Source: Microglena sp. YARC (taxonomy: Eukaryota; Chlorophyta; Chlorophyceae; Chlamydomonadales; Chlamydomonadaceae). Taken from it: a DNA stretch of 64,000 nt. Under the pieces are notes generated by a model, which saw nothing but the letters and a program-made list of their open reading frames with translations, did not search any database and was not told the DNA's origin. The translations under genes were made by a program, and so were the position numbers. Position 1 is the stretch's first letter; each line of letters begins with the position of its first letter. Location of the stretch: assembly GCA_022414725.1 (NCBI GenBank), contig CM039465.1, positions 40,611,936 through 40,675,935 on the forward strand. The letters are read 5' to 3'. This document shows, in pieces, positions 31,045-36,869 of the stretch.

Positions 31045-32830
31045 GGGGTACTGTTACTTATGGGGGCTACGCGTAGCAGCTCCTATAGTTCTAAGTCTCA
31101 TTGTTTTCAGGCGTGGGGCACTGCTCCTTTGGGGGGCTACGCGTAGCAGCTTCCAGGCAGCTCCATTTCCATGTACCTGGGCCAAACCTGGAGCTAGATA
31201 GTGTGTATGAAAGCTGACATGGCAGGGATTTCAATGCAGCTGCAAGCTTTGGGTTTGGCCCACTGGCTGGCCAATGGGGCTGGCGGGAAGCTGCCAAGAG
31301 TAGCCCAAACAAGTCCTATGCAGCGTCGCAAGCGACCCGGCAAATTGGCGGAGTGTGTCAGGCTTCAATTTTTCTGTCGCACAGACGGACAACGGGGTGA
31401 ATCTGGGGGCTCCCGCCCCAAAGAAGGGGGGGCTCCGCCAAAAATAATCATTGGAGTGGTTGGTGATCAGTCACACTCAGGGATATCAATGTATCATTTC
31501 CATGTATCCATGTATCAATTCCAGTGTACCCACGTATCATTTCCATGTATTCACGGATCAATTTCATGAGCAATTACCCAAGCAGCATCTGATGACTTTT
31601 GTCCTCTACATTAAACAGGACATCACCCTGCGTTATCCATACATCAATTTTAGTGTACCCATGTATCAATTCCAGTGTATCCATGTATCAATTCCAGTGT
31701 ATCAATGTATCATTTCCATGTATCCATGAATCCATTTCATGAGCAATATCCCTAGCAGCATTTGATGACTTTTGTCCTCCACATAACACAAGGCGCCACC
31801 CTGCGTTATCTATGTATCAATTTCAGTGTACCCATGTATCAATTCCAGTGTATCCATGTATCAATTCCAGTGTATCCATGCATCAATTCCAGTGTATCCA
31901 TGCATCAATTCCAGTGTATCAATGTATCATTTCCATGTATCCATGTATCAATTTCATGAGCAATATCCCTAGCAGCATCTGATGACTTTGTCCTCTACAT
32001 TACACAGGACACCACCCTGCGTTATTCATACATCAATTTTAGTGTACCCATGTATCAATTTCAATGTACCCATGTATCATTTCCATGTATCCATATATCA
32101 ATTCCAGTGTATCCATGCATCAGTTTCAGTGTATCAACGTATCATTTCCATGTATCCATGTATCCATGTATTAATTACAGTGTATCCATGCATCAATTTC
32201 AGTGTATCAACGTATCATTTCCATGTATCCATGTATCCATGTATCAATTTCAGTGTATCAACGTATCATTTCCATGTATCCATGTATCCATGTATCGATT
32301 CCAATTCATCATTCGTGAGCAATATCCTAAGCAGCATCTGAAGATTTGTGTCCTCCACATTGCACATGCTGACATGTAGCAGGGTAGCCTGTTACAGTTG
32401 GCAGCTAGACCAATCTATGTCTGTGCTGCTAAGCAGCATCTGATGATTTATTTCTTCCACATTACTTTCTTTCTTGTATGTTACAGTATCTTCTCGTATG
32501 CTATGGTCCAGGGGTAGGCTAAAGGTACTTGCCCAACCGTGACAGGAAGGGCTAAAAGAAAAAGGATTGATGAACTGAACCCCAAACAACTTTACACAGG
32601 GCATCACGCTGCATGATCGCAAACGCATGTATGCAAGCTTCGCCCGCCGTGGACTTCCTTCCCGCTTCTCCCGGGCCAAGCACATCCATGTGCACTTCAG
32701 CCATGCACTTTACCGTATCCGACTTGCCTGCATCTTATCTGCCTGGACGGCGTGGTGCTGGACGTCCTTGGTGACCCGCAAAACGTGGATAGTAACGATG
32801 GATGTCATAAACGAAGCTCTGTTCAGTTGA
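11595..32830 (+). CDS. Gene B: ADCK1-like atypical (ABC1/UbiB/COQ8) kinase, 8 exons
   Basis: A UbiB-family protein kinase-like enzyme; animal ADCK1 relatives act in mitochondria on lipid and cristae homeostasis. Exons: 11595-12088, 13495-13752, 17890-17976, 22119-22245, 23466-23622, 25393-25630, 29219-29357, 32600-32830. All junctions are GT-AG and phases match (2,2,2,0,1,2,0), giving 1731 nt or 576 aa; human ADCK1 is about 530. Family motifs are present: KxGQ (IKAGQ, residues 149-152), Ala-rich loop AAASLAQVH (208-216), VAVK lysine (K229), catalytic HGDLHPGN (361-368) and metal-binding DHG (397-399). The N-terminus is Arg-rich with few acidic residues and then hydrophobic (about 60-105), suiting mitochondrial import and a membrane segment. 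Resemblance to ADCK1 rather than ADCK3/4 rests on the DHG motif, the GWLYKEIQHTLEVEMNF-type segment and the ARSW-like TSW. Introns carry echo arrays and MITEs. Confidence 0.85.
12122..12266 (+). mobile_element. hAT-type MITE in gene B intron 1
   Basis: The inverted ends are TAGGGAACGACAATATGATA and the inverse of ATCATATGATATGCTGGTCC plus CTA. The flanks GGTATATG (12114-12121) and GGTATTTT (12267-12274) match 6/8. The interior is rich in ATATGATATCAT palindromes, as in 27144-27341 and 35226-35483. Confidence 0.7.
12360..13430 (+). repeat. Ladder of six degraded copies of gene B exon 2 start
   Basis: Copies begin at about 12366, 12490, 12682, 12873, 13003 and 13285, each with a GTGCAG-like acceptor followed by GGCTCTTCTAGAGGACAAGG-type sequence. 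The first four keep about 40-60 bp of exon. The fifth keeps about 190 bp, through the Ala-rich-loop codons, and the sixth lacks the start but keeps about 140 bp. The intact exon follows at 13495. Intron sequence (CATCTTCAGTCAACATTGAG, CCCACTCACC) is repeated with the exon parts. Confidence 0.9.
13495..13752 (+). CDS. Gene B exon 2: Ala-rich loop and VAVK lysine
   Basis: Starts after GTGCAG in phase 2 (AG+A = Arg). It encodes KLALLEDKAVPRSYESIRTV, EEEAVAAASLAQVHRARLQ and TGEEVAVKLQYPGL. It ends CTGGCAAA|GTAAGA in phase 2. Only this last copy of the ladder reaches the VAVK segment and a usable donor. Confidence 0.9.
13756..16700 (+). repeat. About 3-kb G-rich minisatellite in gene B intron 2
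   Basis: Variable 35-70 bp units are built from GGGGTAAGATGGTGATGG, GGGGTAGGGGGGGTATGTTA and related blocks. The array begins right at the exon 2 donor, and its GGGTAAGATGG block looks like the donor neighbourhood (AAAGTAAGAGTGATTGATG). The non-template strand has very many runs of four or more G, so G-quadruplex and R-loop formation is plausible. It contains no coding sequence. Confidence 0.9.
16725..17889 (+). repeat. 36-bp tandem arrays before gene B exon 3
   Basis: At 16925-17280, units read CATCTGCCAAAATGTTACTA then TGTGCCCAAGTATGTATT. At 17430-17720, longer units carry CCACATGCTTTTATATGCCC and CCCAAGAGGTATTGATCTTC. At 17720-17880, units read GATCTGCCCATATGTTTCTA. The last unit is the polypyrimidine side of the exon 3 acceptor (GTATGTTTCTATGCAG), so the array repeats the acceptor-side intron. 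Frames open across it are shadows. Confidence 0.85.
17890..17976 (+). CDS. Gene B exon 3 (87 bp)
   Basis: This short exon is easily missed. After ATGCAG it reads in phase 2 as VSHFFFPKVQMGWLYKEIQH then TLEVEMNF, and ends TTCAG|GTAATA in phase 2. It fills exactly the ADCK1 segment between the VAVK exon and the RNA-x-K helix (animal ADCK1 has a comparable F-x-WLVDE...LELDF segment). Its phases fit both neighbours. Confidence 0.8.
17977..18065 (+). repeat. AAT/TTA microsatellite
   Basis: AAT trinucleotides then ATTATA runs, starting at the exon 3 donor (GTAATAATAAT). A matching ATT run resumes at 19106, on the far side of the inserted element. Confidence 0.9.
18066..19105. mobile_element. 1.04-kb element with 21-bp terminal inverted repeats
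   Basis: The left end ATCTCCATAGGTGCCTAAGT is repeated inverted and exact at the right end (ACTTAGGCACCTATGGAGAT, 19086-19105), the match extending one base further (GTC/GAC). The element splits an AAT/ATT microsatellite, so target duplication cannot be judged. Related pieces of the end (CCTAAGTC ... GATACGGAGCC-like) recur inside at about 18259-18303 and 18451-18482. No transposase frame is visible, so it would be non-autonomous. Confidence 0.7.
19106..20570 (+). repeat. Gene B intron 3: microsatellite and local duplications
   Basis: 19106-19197 is an ATT run. 19225-19310 repeats CCCGCCGAGCCAATT. 19612-19870 holds two diverged units of about 130 bp (CAACTTGACTGCAACTTCTT, GAGAAATATGTCG). 20160-20480 is GT/GGGA-rich. 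Around 20530 and again at 20628 a GTGGCCA-CCGGCCA-ACGGGC motif leads to CCGTACTA. No exon is recognised. Confidence 0.6.
20572..20830 (+). repeat. Poly-G run and ATC/CAA microsatellites
   Basis: There is a run of 25 G at 20572-20596, (ATC)n mixed with GTC at about 20680-20800, and (CAA)n at 20798-20826. Length is likely polymorphic and poorly assembled. Confidence 0.85.
20890..22040 (+). repeat. Echoes of gene B exon 4 start and a roughly 220-bp array
   Basis: Copies of the exon 4 acceptor and first about 45 bp (ACTTTCAG/AACTGAGCATGG and ACTTGCAG/AACTGAGTATGG) lie at 20944-20995 and 21990-22035, each preceded by CATGCCACCT. Between them, 21030-21750 holds three to four units of about 220 bp with AATAGGGTGCCGTGACCCCC, GCAAGACTGTTAGTCACTTT and GGTGGACAAGTATACTACAG. 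Part of each unit reads open (HFPNERLLTSALMVDKYTTA), but I cannot tie it to a protein. Confidence 0.8.
21757..21935. mobile_element. hAT-type MITE, CAGGGTACTAC family
   Basis: Perfect 11-bp inverted ends CAGGGTACTAC / GTAGTACCCTG, 179 bp long. Flanks CCCATGAC (21749-21756) and CCGATGAC (21936-21943) match 7/8. The interior is rich in GCGC-type words (GTGGGCGCAGCGCGCAG), shared with 39568-39762. Confidence 0.85.
22119..22245 (+). CDS. Gene B exon 4
   Basis: After ACTTTCAG in phase 2 (AG+G = Arg) it encodes TEYRNAVKISEIVSQKGIRG and VHVPKMYGQHCTSKVVVMEW, ending ATAGAG|GTGAGA in phase 0. In ADCK proteins this is the segment from the post-Ala-loop helix to the VMEW-type hinge strand before the GxxV/I motif. 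Confidence 0.85.
22290..22360 (+). repeat. Echo of gene B exon 4 end
   Basis: AAGATGTAAGGGCAGTACTG through GTTGTCATGGAATGGATAGA then GGTGAGATGC repeats the last about 55 exon bases and the donor, 100 bp downstream of the true donor, with an added TTACAG acceptor-like site. Confidence 0.85.
22400..23147 (+). repeat. Gene B intron 4: roughly 150-bp tandem units and GT repeats
   Basis: Three units share CCAACTAGCGATAAACAGGT, GGGTGTGTGTGGGGGTGTGG and GGTGGCCCATCC (22563-22870). A (GT)n run follows at 22960-22995. Nothing coding is seen. Confidence 0.75.
23148..23205 (+). repeat. Echo of gene B exon 5 start
   Basis: CTTCAG/GGTATCAAGGTCACTAACAC, then CGCTGAGCGCAAGCGTAGA, copies the acceptor and first about 50 bp of exon 5 (23466). 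It then runs into TGCTATAAC, where a MITE has inserted. Confidence 0.85.
23212..23387. mobile_element. hAT-type MITE with perfect 8-bp target duplication
   Basis: TAGGGAACGGCATCTAATAT at the left, GCCGACCCCTA at the right, 176 bp. GCTATAAC flanks both sides exactly (23204-23211 and 23388-23395). Same family as 5998-6181. Confidence 0.9.
23466..23622 (+). CDS. Gene B exon 5: catalytic HGDLHPGN
   Basis: After GACTAG in phase 0 it reads GIKITNTAELNRRAINPRSV, then GLALLRLFAELVMVQGFVHG and DLHPGNLMVRSK, ending AAAG|GTGCGT in phase 1. H361-G-D363 is the catalytic loop and N368 the metal ligand; both are kept. Confidence 0.9.
23636..24440 (+). repeat. Purine-only tract and roughly 110-bp units in gene B intron 5
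   Basis: At 23650-24080 the + strand is almost entirely G and A (GGGGGAGGAGGGGAGGGGAA-like), a mirror-repeat-rich tract able to form triplex DNA. At 24085-24440, three to four units carry GAGGGGTTGTATACTTGTGT, ACAGTGTGGTTGTAG and GGTAGATACCCTTATGTAGG. Long open frames here are Gly/Glu/Arg artefacts. Confidence 0.85.
24470..25300 (+). repeat. Microsatellites and echoes of gene B exon 6 start
   Basis: (ATC)/(CAG) runs lie at 24480-24585, then a reverse-strand copy of the 6235 dispersed repeat (24600-24665). Acceptor-side units follow (TTTATTTCCTCC..CCCACAG near 24680 and 24720). Two exon 6 starts with about 55-60 exon bases come next, at about 24766-24830 and 25233-25300 (TCGCTCGTTTTTTCAGTGG, GCCGCCAACCCT). 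Both are damaged relative to the true exon at 25393. Confidence 0.85.
24878..25180. mobile_element. hAT-type MITE with perfect 8-bp target duplication
   Basis: TAGGGGGCGGCAAATAGATC at the left, GATCGATGCCTCTCCCTA at the right, 303 bp. ATTATTGG flanks exactly on both sides (24870-24877, 25181-25188). The interior is rich in TATATAGATC palindromes. It inserted between two exon 6 echoes. Confidence 0.9.
25393..25630 (+). CDS. Gene B exon 6: DHG metal-binding motif
   Basis: After CCACAG in phase 1 it encodes GRRSFFQWLFRGSRQPFELV, then LLDHGTYLTVDPKLRELFCQ and, near the end, KVLPLLLTHQATSW. The donor is chosen at TCATG|GTGCGT (25630, phase 2) because it joins exon 7 in frame at the Trp of the ARSW-like motif. 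The nearby sites at 25592 and 25638 do not keep frame with exon 7. Confidence 0.85.
25640..26370 (+). repeat. Six echoes of gene B exon 6 end
   Basis: Units near 25705, 25830, 25945, 26070, 26205 and 26330 repeat GTGATCAGGGCTGCAAGGTA, CTGCCCCTCCTGCTCACACA and GACGTCATGGTGCGTTG, which is the last about 60 exon bases and the donor. They are separated by GTGGTGATGAGGATGAG-type filler. All are downstream of the true donor. Confidence 0.9.
26480..27130 (-). repeat. Gene B intron 6: SINE-like and (CATA)-tail repeat pieces
   Basis: A (GAT)n run lies at 26480-26510. Three reverse copies of the (CATA)-tailed repeat lie at 26620-26700, 26925-27000 and 27045-27125. A forward 3' piece of the tRNA-headed SINE (CTTAATACCACGCCC, CCAGGCGTTATC) lies at 26795-26870. 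Confidence 0.7.
27144..27341. mobile_element. hAT-type MITE with perfect 8-bp target duplication
   Basis: TAGGGAACGGCAAATCATAT at the left, ATCATATTGCCGATCCCTA at the right, 198 bp. TATATAGA flanks exactly (27136-27143, 27342-27349). The interior is made of ATATGATATCATATGATATC palindromes and includes AAAGTTACCTAGTCAGACC, shared inverted with 12122-12266 and 35226-35483. Confidence 0.9.
27385..28215 (+). repeat. Pyrimidine-rich tandem array
   Basis: About 830 bp of CACAATCTCTTCTCCTTCCT-type units. It opens with AGCCAGATAGGCCACAAG, the same sequence that follows each exon 7 echo further on, so the array likely grew from that intron segment. The long Phe/Leu/Ser open frame is an artefact of composition. 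Confidence 0.8.
28425..28960 (+). repeat. Three echoes of gene B exon 7 start
   Basis: At about 28435, 28685 and 28875, AAGGAGTAGCGCTGCCTTCA then GAAGAGTGTGGGCGTGA repeats about 38 bp of exon 7, followed by CCAGCCAGATAGGCCACAAG and an AT-rich spacer. The true exon is at 29219. Confidence 0.9.
29115..29175 (+). mobile_element. tRNA-headed SINE, 3' fragment
   Basis: GTGTACGGGAGGGTCCCCTT then AACACCACGCCCCTCCAGGC matches the 3' end of the SINE at 29510-29710. It lies about 45 bp before the exon 7 acceptor. Confidence 0.6.
29219..29357 (+). CDS. Gene B exon 7
   Basis: After CCTTCAG in phase 2 (TG+G = Trp) it reads KEQRRLQKSVGVNDMTDVTQ, then LMSVVSRDFLELLRISSVVK and GVTSQL, ending CAACTG|GTATGT in phase 0. 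It matches the ADCK1 region with the R-x-x-L-L-I-L-K-T-N-D-L-L-R-G motif. Confidence 0.8.
29510..29710 (+). mobile_element. tRNA-headed SINE
   Basis: The head has an A-box-like TGGCAGAGCGCCTTG and a B box GGGTTCGAATCCC. The body holds GTCGCTGTCAACCGCCATTG and GTAGCAGCCCGTTCCCTACC, with the 3' part CTTAATACCACGCCCCACCA and GGCGTCATC. Sister copies: 52425-52612 (-), 42400-42570 (-, with a different tRNA head) and 3' pieces at 26795-26870 and 29115-29175. Confidence 0.75.
29735..29865 (+). repeat. Echoes of gene B exon 7 end
   Basis: GCTGATGTCTACAGTGTCCA, then GGGATTTTCTGGAGCTGCTC, is followed by a second partial unit ending GGTCACGTCACAACTGGTAT. The last about 90 exon bases are copied with one internal repeat. 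Confidence 0.85.
30085..30600 (+). repeat. Dispersed repeat with a 15-bp minisatellite inside
   Basis: The ends (ATAGCGATCGCTACTTTTGA at the left; GCTGTCCCTGGAGGAGGCCT at the right) match copies at 2323-2510 (+) and 59750-59835 (-). Only this copy is expanded, at 30124-30495, by about 24 units of TTGCCACTGTACAAA/TTGCCACTGTACTAA. The 2323 copy holds a single TTGCCGCTATAAATAA-like unit. Confidence 0.85.
30600..31130 (+). repeat. Intron 7: tetranucleotide runs
   Basis: 30620-30760 has two copies of GCATGCTCC-GCTTACCAAT-like sequence. 30928-31045 is (CTGC)n then (CCGC)/(CCGT)n then (CTGT)n. No coding sequence. Confidence 0.8.
31130..31330. mobile_element. Fold-back element copy
   Basis: CTACGCGTAGCAGCTTCCAG at the left and GGGAAGCTGCCAAGAGTAGC at the right are imperfect inverses. 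Same family as 42092-42296. Confidence 0.5.
31475..32360 (+). repeat. CCATGTATCAATT array with echoes of gene B exon 8 acceptor
   Basis: Short 9-22 bp units (CATGTATCAATTCCAGTGTA) fill the stretch. Every about 190-210 bp comes a block AGCAGCATCTGATGACTTT, GTCCTC, ACA..ACAG and then GACATCACCCTGCGTTAT. The last part is the acceptor and first about 15 bp of exon 8 (acceptors at 31618, 31792 and 32008). Confidence 0.85.
32465..32595 (-). repeat. Reverse copy of the (CATA)-tailed repeat
   Basis: CAGGGGTAGGCTAAAGGTAC, TTGCCCAACCGTGACAGGAA and TTGATGAACTGAACCCCAAA are present in reverse sense. Its inner end supplies the sequence just before the exon 8 acceptor (TTTACACAG). Confidence 0.7.
32600..32830 (+). 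CDS. Gene B exon 8: C-terminus
   Basis: After TTACACAG in phase 0: GITLHDRKRMYASFARRGLP, then SRFSRAKHIHVHFSHALYRI and a Trp-rich stretch, to TGA after EALFS. The position fits the ADCK1 C-terminal helices, but resemblance is weaker here and the end may differ in a transcript. Confidence 0.65.
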   Translation, partial: GITLHDRKRMYASFARRGLPSRFSRAKHIHVHFSHALYRIRLACILSAWTAWCWTSLVTRKTWIVTMDVINEALFS

Positions 32831-32837
32831 CCTACCT

Positions 32838-33060
32838 ATTTGACTCTTGCCACACCTCAACCATGCACTTCACTGTATCCGACTCGCTTGCATCTTGTCT
32901 GCCTGGACTGCGTGGCACTAGACGTTGTTGGTGACCCGCGAAACATGGATAGTAACGGCGGATGACATTATTGAAGCTCTGTTTAGTCGACCTGCCGATT
33001 TGACTCATGGTACACTTCAACCAAGCCCTTGACTGTATCCGCCTCGCTTCTGTGGTGCAC
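32838..33060 (+). repeat. Echoes of gene B exon 8 beyond its stop codon
   Basis: CACCTCAACCATGCACTTCA through GGATAGTAACGGCGGATGAC repeats about 155 bp of the exon 8 end and 3' flank (ATTTGACTC). A third, shorter copy starts at about 33010. Confidence 0.85.
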
Positions 33061-34170
33061 CACCCCCCTTATGTACTCTTGTTAGTTGCAACTCAATGGG
33101 GAGACATCCCATGTTCCATGTGGTGTACTACACCCTTGCTGTGTGCTTGTTAGTTGCAACTATATGGGGAGACGTCCCCTGTCATGTGGTGTACTACGCC
33201 CTCGGCGTATACTTGTTAGTTGCAACTCTATGGGGAGACGTCCCCTGTCATGTGGTGTACTACGCCCTTGCCGTGTACTTGTTTGTTGCAACTCTATGGG
33301 GAGACGTCCCCTGTGTCAAGTGGTGTACTACGCCCTTGCCGTGTACTTGTGAGGTGCAACTGTAAGGAGACTCTCCTTATCCATGTGCATCTCCGTGAGT
33401 ACATAAAGCGAGTGAATGTCCTGATCATCCACACCTGTATCCACGTCCTTGAGGTGTGATAGATCCACTACAATCCATTCGCCATCATCATCAACACGCA
33501 CCACAACCATCCGGTCCGTGGGTGGACACTCACCCACGTCTACGCCATCCACACGCGATCCGCACCTGCACCCACATCCTTGAAGTGTGATAGATCAACG
33601 ATGACCCCTTCACCATCATCATCAACTACATAAAGCGAGTGAGTTTCCTTTGTGAGTGATAGTTGAAGCATACTTATGCCACATCCTCATGTTTTTCTTG
33701 TTTTTTTATGGGAGGAATTATACCCCAGGAAAAGATTCTTACGATCGGCTGCTGAAATGTCACAGTATGGCATGAGGTATGAGATACCGGTATGTGTTTA
33801 TAAATGCCACATTACTGTCGCCTGGCAGCGGTAGGCGGTAGGAGGTACATTGTTGCCTAGCCAATGCACCCTACTCTAGTCATGTGTCTCTAGTATTCTT
33901 GACCTGGCTATCTGAAAAGTAGCATAAATTATAATAGACTCCATCAGAGTTATGAATGCAATTATACTATACTCCAACAGTGTTACGAATGCAATTATAC
34001 TATACTCCATCAGAGTAATGAATGCAATTTTATCATACTCCAATCAGAGTCATGAATGATATGTGGCTGAACTTCTTCCGAACTTGATCAAGTTCAAGTT
34101 CAATTTTTGAGCTTGGTAGGAATGATAGCGTGGTGGCCCCCGCCTTGAGGCTGCTTGCTGTCTTCAGTAG
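33060..34170 (+). repeat. Intergenic tandem repeats
   Basis: 33075-33365: five units of about 67 bp (TTGTTAGTTGCAACTCTATG, GGGAGACGTCCCCTG, TGGTGTACTACGCCC). 33430-33640: two units with CCTTGAGGTGTGATAGATC. 33925-34055: four units of about 45 bp (TACTCCATCAGAGTTATGAA, TGCAATTATACTA). 34075-34170 has AAGTTCAAGTTC, a piece of the LINE-A tail. No gene is recognised. Confidence 0.75.
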
Positions 34171-34487
34171 GAATATCAACTGTAGCGGTCAGATAAACAG
34201 GATTGTAAGAACGACGATGACTACTTGTCAATCCCGGGGCCCGTTTGCTGTTACGTTAACCAGCCCAGCCCAGCCTAGCCCATCCCAGCGAGTTTTGAGC
34301 TGTCCGATGTTTGGAAGGGCGGAGAGTGGTTTTACGAGGCCTAGAGTTGGAGAGTCACGGACAAACAAATAAACACTTGGACAAAGTGGTGACCCTGAGG
34401 GGTTCTCGCCCCCCAGAAGGGGGAGCTCCAGCCCCAAACACTGCCTGGGGGGGTAGTAAGGACAACAGCATATGGTTATGGGGAAGG

Positions 34488-35223
34488 TAGGGGTGTCCAA
34501 AAGTAATAATACATATATTGCTATCTCTCACACCCCCAACATCTTGATTAATTAATCAGATTTCCCTATTATACTTCTACATGGCTCCTTTGTAGGGTTT
34601 GTAGTGCTCTGGTTTGTAGCACATGTATGCCAGCCTTTTGCTAGGGGGGCCCTCCGACTTTTATGACTTTTCCATGTGGTACAAAAGTTGGTACCCCGAG
34701 ATTATTTTGTAATATTTCTGCAACACACATTTTACCCACCCCTTCAGTTCAAAACTGTATTGCTATGGAAGGCCTTTGTGGTCCAAGGTTCATTAGTTTG
34801 AAGAGTTTGGCCATGCAGATTTTACATCACCCACCCCCTCACACACACACACACTTTGTGACTAGTCACAAAAAATGGCACCACCAACCAGTAAGTGGTA
34901 AGGCACAACTGAGCAAGACACGAGTGAACAAGCTAGCCCCACCTAGCATGAAAAGACAGTGGTCAAGAGAATAAAAACGAATCCTGTACTTTCCCCAGAT
35001 TTAAAAGTTGTAAACCCTAAAATCTAGCAGCACCCCCAGTTCACAGCCCACTCACATTTATGTTACCACCCAACCACCGAACCTAGATATAGGGTTCCCC
35101 AATCCAGACCCGGAAGCTTGGACCCTAGGGTCTAAGTGACAAGGATATGGGAGCATCCAAAAGCCATATAATAGTTGCTTAGTTACTTATGGACGCTTGA
35201 TTGATTACTTTTGGACACCCCTA
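34488..35223. mobile_element. 736-bp element with perfect 20-bp terminal inverted repeats
   Basis: TAGGGGTGTCCAAAAGTAAT at 34488-34507 is exactly inverted at 35204-35223. The sequence of the ends is typical of hAT elements. I see no 8-bp target duplication (GGGGAAGG versus ACGGCATT), perhaps because a MITE abuts the right end. No transposase frame. Confidence 0.75.
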
Positions 35224-35225
35224 AC

Positions 35226-35483
35226 GGCATTATGATATCTTATGATGCCGCGAGTCTGACTAGGCTCACGTTACCATCTAATTACAATATCAAATGATGC
35301 AATTTGCATGATATTATATGATATATTAGGGTGTTATCGCGGATGCTCCTACCAATGATTCGTTGTTTTAGAAGTTTTTCTTATTTCCCTTACATTTTTC
35401 TAGGCATCTCTGTTTCCCACCAAGCTAGCCCTCCTCAAAACCGATATATTAGGGTGTTATCATACTAGATATGCCGGTCCCTA
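35226..35483. mobile_element. Degenerate MITE with a nested duplication
   Basis: The right end (GATATGCCGGTCCCTA) and interior (TCTGACTAGGCTCACGTTAC, ATGATGCAATTTGCAT) match 12122-12266. The left end is worn. GATATATTAGGGTGTTATC occurs twice (about 35335 and 35443), bracketing about 110 bp of unrelated sequence. Confidence 0.6.
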
Positions 35484-35489
35484 CATATG

Positions 35490-36869
35490 GTACTGATTGG
35501 AACACTGGCATCTGGCCTTCTAGGACCACATGACGGCGCTTGTTCCTCTCGAGCTTACTCGACACAAACATATGAAGTATCAGCCGGAGTACGGGAGCCT
35601 GTTCAAACGCGTCGAATCTGCCACGCTGTCAACGCAACAGTGAAATAGAGAAACCAGGCGAGAAACCAGACTAGAGGGCGCAACCAGGCGAGAAACTCTC
35701 TGGCCGTGATCTAGTGGATCCAAACCGGGTCCAAACTACGGGGAAACGAAGCGACCTTCACGTGCCCTTCCCCTGCTGTCGCGACTTGCGACCCATATCT
35801 GCAATCCAGGGATCGAACACGACAGCACGGTTAATCATGACGAGCAGGTCCGTCCTGTTTGCAGGAAAACCCTATGGGAGAACCTGTAGGCGCCTGTAGG
35901 GTGGGGCAGCTCTTGGATTGGAGAGTTTAGTCCCTTGGTACTGACACGTGCGACCAACAGCCGCAATCCAGTCCAGGCAGCGTTGAAGGTTTCTCGCCCC
36001 TGCCCTGATTGGCAGACGACGGCGCAGGGTCGAAACCTCTTTTCCAAACCCGAACCGCCGGCGACAGCTGCAAGCTGGCCAAGCAGTCCCGAACGCTTCG
36101 CTTAAATAGCCACTCTTTTAGTCCAGACACTTTTACTTGTCTCTTTAGAAGATAAAACAAACAGTTTTAAGTGCAACAGCCCGATGTGCCCGCTAGCAGA
36201 AGTGTCGGAACTGGGCGCAGCTTCCTCCCGGCTCTAGCTTCCGCAGCAGCGGTATCCCCTTCGGTTTCCGGTCAGTTGCCTCACTCAGTGACTGGGTCTC
36301 TCATTTTTGAATGTTGATAAAGATACACGTGGCAGTACTCTTGAGTCTTCCGGGCTTCCATCACTGTCAAATCATCGGTCCGTAAAGGCATTGCTAAGTT
36401 TCTTCTCGACCGCTCTGCTTCGCTCGCATCTACTTAGCCTAAGATTTCGCTGCGATATTGTGCCTACCACCTGCACGCTCCAGGTCCAGGCGCGTGATGC
36501 AAATTTAGGGGAACCTCGTCTCGCTCGCCGCACTGGTACATAGTGGTTGTGAACTGGCTAGCCTTTAACCTTTGATCTATTTTGGAGCCGAAAGAGAGGT
36601 GCGATGCCTTACATTTGTCGTCCACCAGGGGCATATTTGAACATTCGCTGATGATGCGTTGATGATGGGCAAATGATTTCGTTTTGCCTGTTTGTTGATG
36701 CGTGGTCTTTTGGGGTTAATGCTAGGACCCGCAGAGTGTATGCGTGGTCGTTTCCCAACTATAATGCGATCCCTTATGCAGCCTTAACGACCCCCGTTGG
36801 GTCATGACTCTTGAAATACATTTGATACAATGTGCCCGTCTGTTCGTTCGGTACGCAGCGAGTTAGAAA
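35490..36869. other. Upstream region of gene C
   Basis: Mostly unique sequence. A tRNA-like fragment may lie near 35700-35830 (GGGATCGAACACG), too weak to call. Short ORFs on both strands show no family resemblance. No TATA box is evident near 36870. Confidence 0.35.
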
